NCBI GenBank assembly: GCA_903813345.2
Contig: CAIIXF020000003.1
Coordinates: 9,506,218-9,570,217 of the forward strand
Length of the DNA: 64,000 nucleotides
From: Owenia fusiformis
Taxonomy: Eukaryota > Annelida > Polychaeta > Sabellida > Oweniidae
Direction of reading: 5' to 3'
A model generated the notes under the pieces. That model worked only from the letters and a program-made list of their open reading frames with translations, was not told the DNA's origin and ran no database searches. Made by a program: the position numbers and the translations under genes. Positions 35,901-44,900 of the stretch are shown here, piece after piece (within the stretch, counting starts at the first letter, position 1; each line of letters begins with the position of its first letter).

Positions 35901-38900
35901 TTCTATAGCCATCTTGTAGGGAAAAAAATGATGAAAAAATGTACAATCTTTTAATTTAAAGTATGACCTGAATCGATTGCAAACTTCATATTTGCACATT
36001 TGATGAGATAAACCATTTGTGTCGTATTGTGAAGTTATTAAGTTTGCAATCGATTCAGGTCATAGTGTATTTTTGGTATTTCTGTGATAATCAATGGAAA
36101 CCAATGGCCTCTATTGGGATCTGCTGATATCCTCATGTTAAGTCAATGGTGCACAGCCCCATGTAAGTCAATACAACCTTACTGAACGAAATGATCCCTA
36201 TCTCAGCTTATGTGTGTCCGAGCACTTTAATATTTTCCAAAGTATTATATGACATTTTATTCTTCATGTTACACCTACGAATGATCCATTTTGACCATAG
36301 GGATATTTGCCAATAATTGCACCTTGTCCTTTCTAAGTCTTAAAGCTGAAGACTTGTCAGATCATTGCTCCTGTGCTAAGCAAGGAGCCACCCTTTGTCA
36401 GTGAAGAACTTAAAGACATGATCCGAAGGTTGGAAGGTTGGAGTTCCAAAAGTAATTGACTACATAGTTGAACAAAGCTATTGATAAAATGCACTCTTTA
36501 ATGAAAAATTAAATCAAAATTATGGATCAATTTGTCCTCAGGAAATACATATACAGGGTGGTCCAAAAAAGTGAACTGTTGCTATATTTCCCTTACTATT
36601 TGATTGACTGTTCTCATATAAGGAGTTTGTGAACCATGGAATTCTCCAAAATGCATGGGCCAGAATCAATGGGACTTCTGCAATGGGACAAAATTCATAT
36701 GTCCAGCACTAGATGCGACAGGTATGTTTTTTAGTATCAAAATAATGATTCAATCTACTTCAATTATATAATTTTGAGAATGCTGAGAAGGTCTCAGATT
36801 TGAATTTCTAAAAATGTGTACATAATTTAAAAAAAAAAGTTGGTCAATTGGGAGCAAAAGACATGGAGTCAGATTCAAACTTCTGAGAACCTGTAGATGA
36901 TTTGGAAAAAAGGTTTGGTTAATTTCCATTTAAAGCAAGTTAAGAAAGTCACCTTTTTGACCTTGAGAAGGTTATTGAAGGTCAAATCTCAATAAAGTCA
37001 GATTTGAACTTCTGAGAACTTGTAGAAGATTTTGAAAAAATGGTCAATTTGAAGAAAGTTGAAAAAATACCTTTTTGACATTTTTGAACTTGAGAAGGTC
37101 ATTGAGGGTCAAATTTCAAATCTCAAGTCAATTTGAAAAAAAGAAGCCAGTCTAAACAGTATTTGTAAAGTTATTGGGAGTTATAAGAATTTGTTACAGA
37201 TGCCGAGCCGGAAAAAGTTGGATACCATAACAATATGTCACCACTTTTGATGGTGACATAACAATATGTCACCACTTTTGATGGTGACATAAAAACCTAA
37301 ACCACATTATATGCAGATGCAGAGACATTAAAAACCATAGTAACTGATAAAACCAACACTTGAAAGGAAAAAACATAGTAAATAGTTTTCTGAACTTCTG
37401 AAATTTGTTTGTTTCATGCCAAATGAACTGATAAATTATGAATCAAATATGCCATTTTTCAGAGGATGTCCGCACATTGAGATTGCAGTTTAATAATACT
37501 AAAGTACCAGCAAAAGAGACCAATTATTTCTGCCAAACGTTTGACATTCCCACAGATCAAGATTATCACATGATCGCCTCTAAGCCAATCATAAACAACT
37601 CAGCAGTGATGCACCACTCCATTGTTTTTGGATGCATGGGAGGTTTGATTTTTGTATTGTTTATTACAGGCCTCCTAGACTTCTAACAACGCGAACATCA
37701 GTTCTGACCTCGCGAACTACATTCCTTGCACTCGAAGCATGATTCTCACATGGCGAACGCAAAATCTAAAAGCTAAGTTCACACCAACGGCGCTTAAATG
37801 GCACTTTAAAGCGGCTTTGCACAGCGTTTTAAAGCGCCGTTGGTGTGAACTAGCTTTTACCGCCCACCACCATTTCCTTGTTCCCGAACATATTTCTCCA
37901 CTCACGCACAGTGATCCGTAACCGCAGACCACGCACATACCTAATCAAAAAAATTGATGTATAAACATCCATAATGTACAAATTGTTTGCGGTTACGAAT
38001 CTTTGTGCCCAAGTCGAGAAATATGTTTGAAAACAAGGAAATGGTGGTGAGTGGTTTTGTGTTCGCGATGTGAGAGTAGTGGTTCGAGGGCAAGGAATGT
38101 AGTTTGTGATGTCAGCACTGATATTCGCATTGTTGGAAGTCTAGGAGGCCTGTATTAGAATAAAATTAACAAAAAATCATTTATTAAAACCTGCCACACT
38201 ACTTTGAACAACTGAATATAAAAGTAACTGCATACCAAGTTTTAAAAATCTATATTCACTTTAACAAAACTTTCAGTTTATCAACTCCCTTTGTTCTATG
38301 TTCAATCTTAACTTTGACATTTTAATACTATTACTTAATATTATTTTGCTTTTCAGTATTAAGTTAAGAACTGTTCTAGTTTCCAGTGCATACTTTTATA
38401 TACTATTATCCAACTTTTTGCTCTTAAGGTGATGACGTGGGTTCTATGTATAGGGAAGCCGCTCCCTGTGGAATGCGTCCTGCAGACAAAAGATGTTCTC
38501 AAGCCATTTTCCTATGGGGCCAAGGTTCTCAGGGACAATGTGAAAATGAAAATATGGGATTTCGCATTGGAAAAACTGGTTTTTCAAAGATAGTAATACA
38601 GGTACTAAATGTTTATGGCTCTTACATACTAGGTGATTCATGGAATCTTTAAATGCAAGCTTTATCTATTATTAAAACGTTTGCTTAAATAGACAAAACC
38701 TTGCTCTTTCCAAATGACATACATATGAAGTTTGTCTTCAAGTTATTATTTAAAAGTATTAACTGGGTCAAGACAAAAATAATACAGAAGTTACGAGCAA
38801 AGTTTATAAGACTAATTCTGCCAAACTGTAGCCACCATAATGTCAAAAATCTAAATTTGCCATATTAAATAGCATAGCATCAAACAAAGCCATAATTGCA

Positions 38901-41900
38901 GAGATCAAAATATATCTCACTGGTGGTATGACAAAATGTGGGAGGGAGTACTTCCAGCCAGGGGGACTTATATTCAGGCCCTCTTCCTTAAAAATCCTTA
39001 AGTAAATAATTTCTTCACAGCACCATTGGAACAATCCTGAACTACGCGACGATTATTATGATAGTAGTGGAATGATGATGTACTACACGCCAAATCTCCG
39101 TCCTTACGATGGGGGAATTATGATAATTGGACAAAATAGGATGGCAATTCCTCCCAGAGTTCCTCTGTACAAGGTGACGAGTAAAATATCCAAGGCGTGT
39201 ACTTACTCCATTACAAAAGGAGTTGGGCCACTGACGATGGTCGGAAGTGTTCTTCATATGCATTACCTTGGTAAGTTGCCGAGTCTTCATTTGAAAGAAC
39301 AGGGAAAGGCGGGGTCAATGATCTAAACGAACTCATGTTTTTTGGCACAACCTGTACAGTAACAAATGTTTTTGTTGTTAGCCATAAATAATGTGACAAT
39401 TTGTCATGAATCAAGCCTTTTTGACTTCCTGCATGGTCACTTCACAAAATGTTTTTTAGGGAAGTCGATAAAACTGGAACAGTATAGAGGGGGTAAAATG
39501 ATCACTTCACTCGGGGAAGATAAAGTTTATAATTATGACTCTCCAGTCATGCACAAGTAAGTCATAATTTAAAATACATATAATGTAAGGAAGTGCCATC
39601 AATTCAAAAATATTAAAAATTGAGCAGTAACACTTTCTATTTTTTCTTTAAGTTTTCAGTATTGGGTGTCGAGACACCAAAACAATCTAGCGATATGCCA
39701 CATCTTTTATGCATTGAACATTTTCAGACATTTTAAAGTTTTGAGACACCTCTTGATCCTTCTGTTCATCAAGTATTTTCACATATTTTCTTTAGTTTTG
39801 AGACACCGATTGAGTTGAGAGAAAGGGACGAAGGACTTTTAACGTGTAACTACAACTCCATGTCGAGAAATTCAACCACGTTTTGGGGCAATTCAACTTC
39901 TGCAGAAATGTGTTATGCATTTGTGCGTTACTACCCGTTCAACCACAACATGAAATTCATAATGATGCAGGGAGAAGATGTGTGTGCTGCTAGAACATTG
40001 GTTGATACTCTTGATGGAGTGGCCACATTAGGAGTTGTTGATGGATGTGACCTAGATAATTTCATTAAGAATGAAATGGCTGAAATCAAAAACATCACAG
40101 AGATGATATGCGATGTAACCGGATTCAGTTGCAATTCTGAATGTTTTGACGCCAAAAAGAAATTGCTCAAAACAAATGTATGCGTGAGAGAAAAGGATGC
40201 CATTGATATGACGGAATCATTTCTGTCCTCCACAAAATTTGAAATGGAGCCATTTTGGAGAGGTTTCCGTTCATGTGATGAAAAAATTGCTACTGAGGAA
40301 AATAAAGATGATCCATAATATTACTATTTTTGATGTTTTACTTATTAATCATCAATTTGTTTCTATGTTATTTGGCCTATCTTGATACAAAAATAAATAT
40401 TTTGACGATCAAGATATGTAATTTGTTCATGTCCATCTTTGTGATTTTATTACCATGGACAATTCCAAACCAAATAAATTAGTCAACACAAGTGAAGAAA
40501 GAAGAGTCAAATATAGATTTCCAAACATCAGTTGTATACTACAAATGCACAGATATTACTTTAGTTTTCAGATGCTTTGCTGGCATGACAATCCAACACA
40601 AATACAAACATTCTTTTTAAAATATAATGAAAATAAATAATTCCCTAATAAATATGTTAAAATGTCATAGATCATAATCATTTTAAATTCCGTTAAGACA
40701 TGGTATAAAAACATACGCCAACCATATCCAATATGGAATGATAATATATGCCAATACATGTTAAATAAAGAAAACTAAAGAATAACACAGTTTTTAGGAC
40801 CTACAATAGTTGTATGCCTTAATTAAGATTTAGAAGCTTTTCTATAATTTTAAAAATAGAACCTTGAACAACGGCTGCAATAATGTGTGGATATGACGAA
40901 AGTTTTTTTTAAACAAATCCTAGACTATATAACCAATACGGAAACAAATATCAAAAGAAAAAATAGGTCCCACCTTAACTTGTATGCGGCGTTATCCAAT
41001 AGAGTTTGGATCTGGGAATCCCTTTCCAGATCTCCCGTAGCTACCCAGTACACGTTGACTCCGCTCATATCAGACACCATCTTTACCTATATAAATATAA
41101 AAAGAAAGTTATTTGATCGATTATATTCTATACTCGGATGTGTGTGAGGTATATAAAACAGCTTTGTAAAATTTTATTAATAAGTTTAACCTCGGCAATG
41201 GGATCCTAAAAGCCTAGACCTCAAATAAGATAGCAGATATATTTATTTCCCTGGTATCTACCCTTGGTGACTGAATATATAGTTTATTCATTTATAGTTT
41301 AATATAAAGTTTATTAAGCTCAGAAGAAACTCAGAAATTCAACAATATCATAAGAATAAGATAAACAATTGACATTTGTTTTTCAAAACTATCAATTTAG
41401 AATGACAAAACAATGGAATCTTTATTCCAATTTTACACAAGAACACAAATGTGTACAAAATGTCCCCACCAAGTGGTGATCGCGTGAAATGGTTATCCTG
41501 AAAATGAGTAGACAAGACTTTACCAACACAATTTGAGGACTGAAAATCCAAAGTGGCCACCTTAAAATTTACCCAGAATGCCAAAAATTTAGTCAGTTCT
41601 AGATTTTCATACTAAGAACCATCCCTGAAAATTTGAAATTGATCTGTCACACAGTTAACCAGAAAACATGTAAACAAGACTTTACAGACAAGATTTCAGG
41701 ATGGAAAATCCAAAATGGCTGCCTTGACATTTACCAAGAATGTCAAAAAACTAATCTGTTTGTAGATTTTCATACTTAGAATCATCCCTGAAAATATGAA
41801 ATTGATCTACTAAACGGTTCACCTGAAAACGGGTAGACAAGACTTTACAGACAAGATTTTAGGACAGAAAATCCAAAATGGCTGCCTTAACATTTACGCA

Positions 41901-44900
41901 GAATGCAAAAAAAGTAATCAGATGTAGATTTTCATACAAAGAATCATCCCTGAAAATTTGAAATGGATCTATCAAACCGTTCTCCTAAAAACGCGTAGAC
42001 AAGACTTTACAGGCAAGATTTTAAGACGGAAAATCCAAAATGGCTGCCTTGACATTTACCCAGAATGCAAAAAAACTAATCAGTTCTAGATTTTCATACT
42101 AAGAATCATTCCTGAAAATTGGAAATTGATTTACGAGACAGTTCACCTGAAAACGAGTAGACAAGACTTTACAGACAAGATTTTAGGACGGAAAATCCAA
42201 AATGGCTGCCTTGACATTTACCCAGAATGCCAAAAAACTAATGAGATCTAGATTTTTATACTAAGAATCATCCCTGAAAATTTGAAATTGATCCACCAAA
42301 CGGTTCACCTGAAAACGCGCAGACAAGACTTCACAGACAAGATTTTAGGACCGAAAAATCCAAAATGGCCGACAATAAAAAAGTCCTTATGAGTTTTTGC
42401 TGATTTCTTTTTACAAAATTATCACATATAACTACTGTTAACAATAAAGTAGGCTTTTACAGCAAAGTACATCTGAAATTATTTATAAAGCTACTAAATA
42501 GTTAAAGTATGAAAACTCAAAAACACCATTCAATATGATACAAAGTATTATCGCGCGCTAACTTTTCTTAAGACATTCAAAATGGCTGACATGACTGAGC
42601 TAGCAGGTCCAAAACCTAATCAGATCTAGAATGAAGTGAGCTGAACAAGATGTTAAAGTTTTAAAAGCAACTGTGAAGCAGTTTTTCTTAAAGTTTGCAG
42701 ACAAGGATTTTAGCATTTGACTTCAAAATGGCCGACAGGAAGTAGGTATCGAGTTAATTTTTTTTCATCCACATTTGTATGCACTCATAAGTTATCCCTG
42801 AAAATTTGAAGGTGATATCTGTAGCGGTTTTGGAGAAAATTGCCGGACGTACGGACAGACGGACAGACAGACGGACGGACAGACAGACGGACGGACGCGC
42901 CTAGGCCGACAATATGGCCCCACACTATGTGGTGGGGACATAAAAAACAAGGATGCACACAGATGACGAAACAATATATTTGGAGGCACCTATACACCCC
43001 TTTGAAATATAATTTATTTTAACATGCTAATGACAATAGTCAGGGTAAAGGGAAGGTGAGGCAAATGACTCAAAATTTGCCTCACCAAAATGTTTTTATA
43101 CAGGAATTCTACAAGTGAACTGTATGAAAATGAAGTCCAATGGCATTCATGTGGATTTTAAAAGTTGCCTCACATGTTTTTAAATTTACCTCGCAAAATG
43201 TTAGATTCTGTTTACATCCTAGCATACCTTTGAGATTTGTACATGTAGAGACAGGATATCTTCACCACCGATCCCAGTAGCCAATAAATCTGTGATGTTT
43301 CTAAAGATGACAGTGTTTAACTGATCAAGCCGTTGGGAGTGTTTTTGACTAACTTTTCTCTTGGAACCACTTTCCTGTATACTGCTAGCCATAAACTGTA
43401 GAGGAAAATATTAAATAATTACATATGTAGGAATTTCTTTTATACTTTTGACAAATACACAAAACAAGGCATTAACATGTAAAATGTCACTACTTGTCAT
43501 TTGTTACAGACACAAAACACCAAAAGCTGACTGCTGAACACCGAATCTAATTCATAAAAAATTTCATATGTAGGAATTTATTTTATACTTTTGACAAAAA
43601 GACGTACAAAACAAGGCATTAACATGTAAAATGTCACCACCTGTCATTTGTTACATACACAAAACACCAAAAGCCGTCTGCTGAACACCGAATTCATATT
43701 CATAAAAAATTTAATATGTAGGAATCTCTTTTATATTTTTGACAAATAGACAAAACAAGGCATTGACATGTAAAATGTCACCACCTGTCATTTGTTACAT
43801 ACACAAACCACCAAAAGAACACTGCTGAACACCGAATCTAATTCATAAAAAATTTCATATGTAGGAATCTCTTTTATATTTTTGACAAATAGACAAAACA
43901 AGGCATTAACAAGTAAAATGTCACCACCTGTCATTTGTTACATACCCAAACCACCAAAAGAACACTGCTGAACACCGAATCTAATTCATAAAAAATTTCA
44001 TATGCAGGAATTTATTTTATACTTTTGACAAAAAGACGTACAAAACAAGGCATTAACATGTAAAATGTCACCACCTGTCATTTGTTACATACACAAAACA
44101 CCAAAAGCCGTCTGCTGAACACCAAATCAAATTCATAAAAAAATTTAATATGTAGGAATCTCTTTTATATTTTTGACAAATAGACAAAACAAGGCATTAA
44201 CATGTAAAATGTCACCACCTGTCATTTGTTACATACACAAACCACCAAAAGAACACTGCTGAACACCGAATCTAATTCATAAAAAAGTTCATATGTAGGA
44301 ATTACTTTTATACTTTTGACAAATAGACAGAACAAGGCATTTACATGTAAAATGTCACCACCTGTCATTTGTTACAGACACAAAACACCAAAAGCCGACT
44401 GCTGAACACCGAATCTAATTTATAAAAAATTTCATTATGTAGGAATCTCTTTTATACTTTTGACAAATAGACAAAACAAGGCATTAACATGTAAAATGTC
44501 ACCATCTGTCATTTGTTACATACAAAAAACACCAAAAGCCGACTGCTGAACACAAAATACCATTCATAAAAAAGTTGGGAGACAATGTATCAATATGTCA
44601 CAACTCTGCAACTTCTGGTTCCAAAACTTCAAAACATCAGGCAACATTATTGGAAATTATGATATAGAGATAATCCAGTTGCTCTAATGCCAGGTACTAG
44701 ATCACTGATAAACTTAAAGGCCTCTGGTATTATATCGTGTGAGTCCAGTAAAGCCTGACTAAGTGGAACACCTCTGGTACCTCTTAAAGTGTTCCACTTG
44801 GGAGGTGTTTTACTTATAAAGGATTATTTAGCATTAAGTCAGTTGGTTTTTGGACTCTGGTTTTCCACCAACAGAGTTGTTTCACAACACAGATTTCACT

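Noticed and set aside
39066-39326. 84-codon ORF read as a separate gene
   Set aside because: It is exon 6 of copy B read on into the intron; the GT donor at 39271 ends the real exon.
43428-44570. Regular array that might be taken for a CRISPR
   Set aside because: The whole 145 bp unit is repeated, with no unique spacers, in a eukaryotic intron. It is a tandem satellite.
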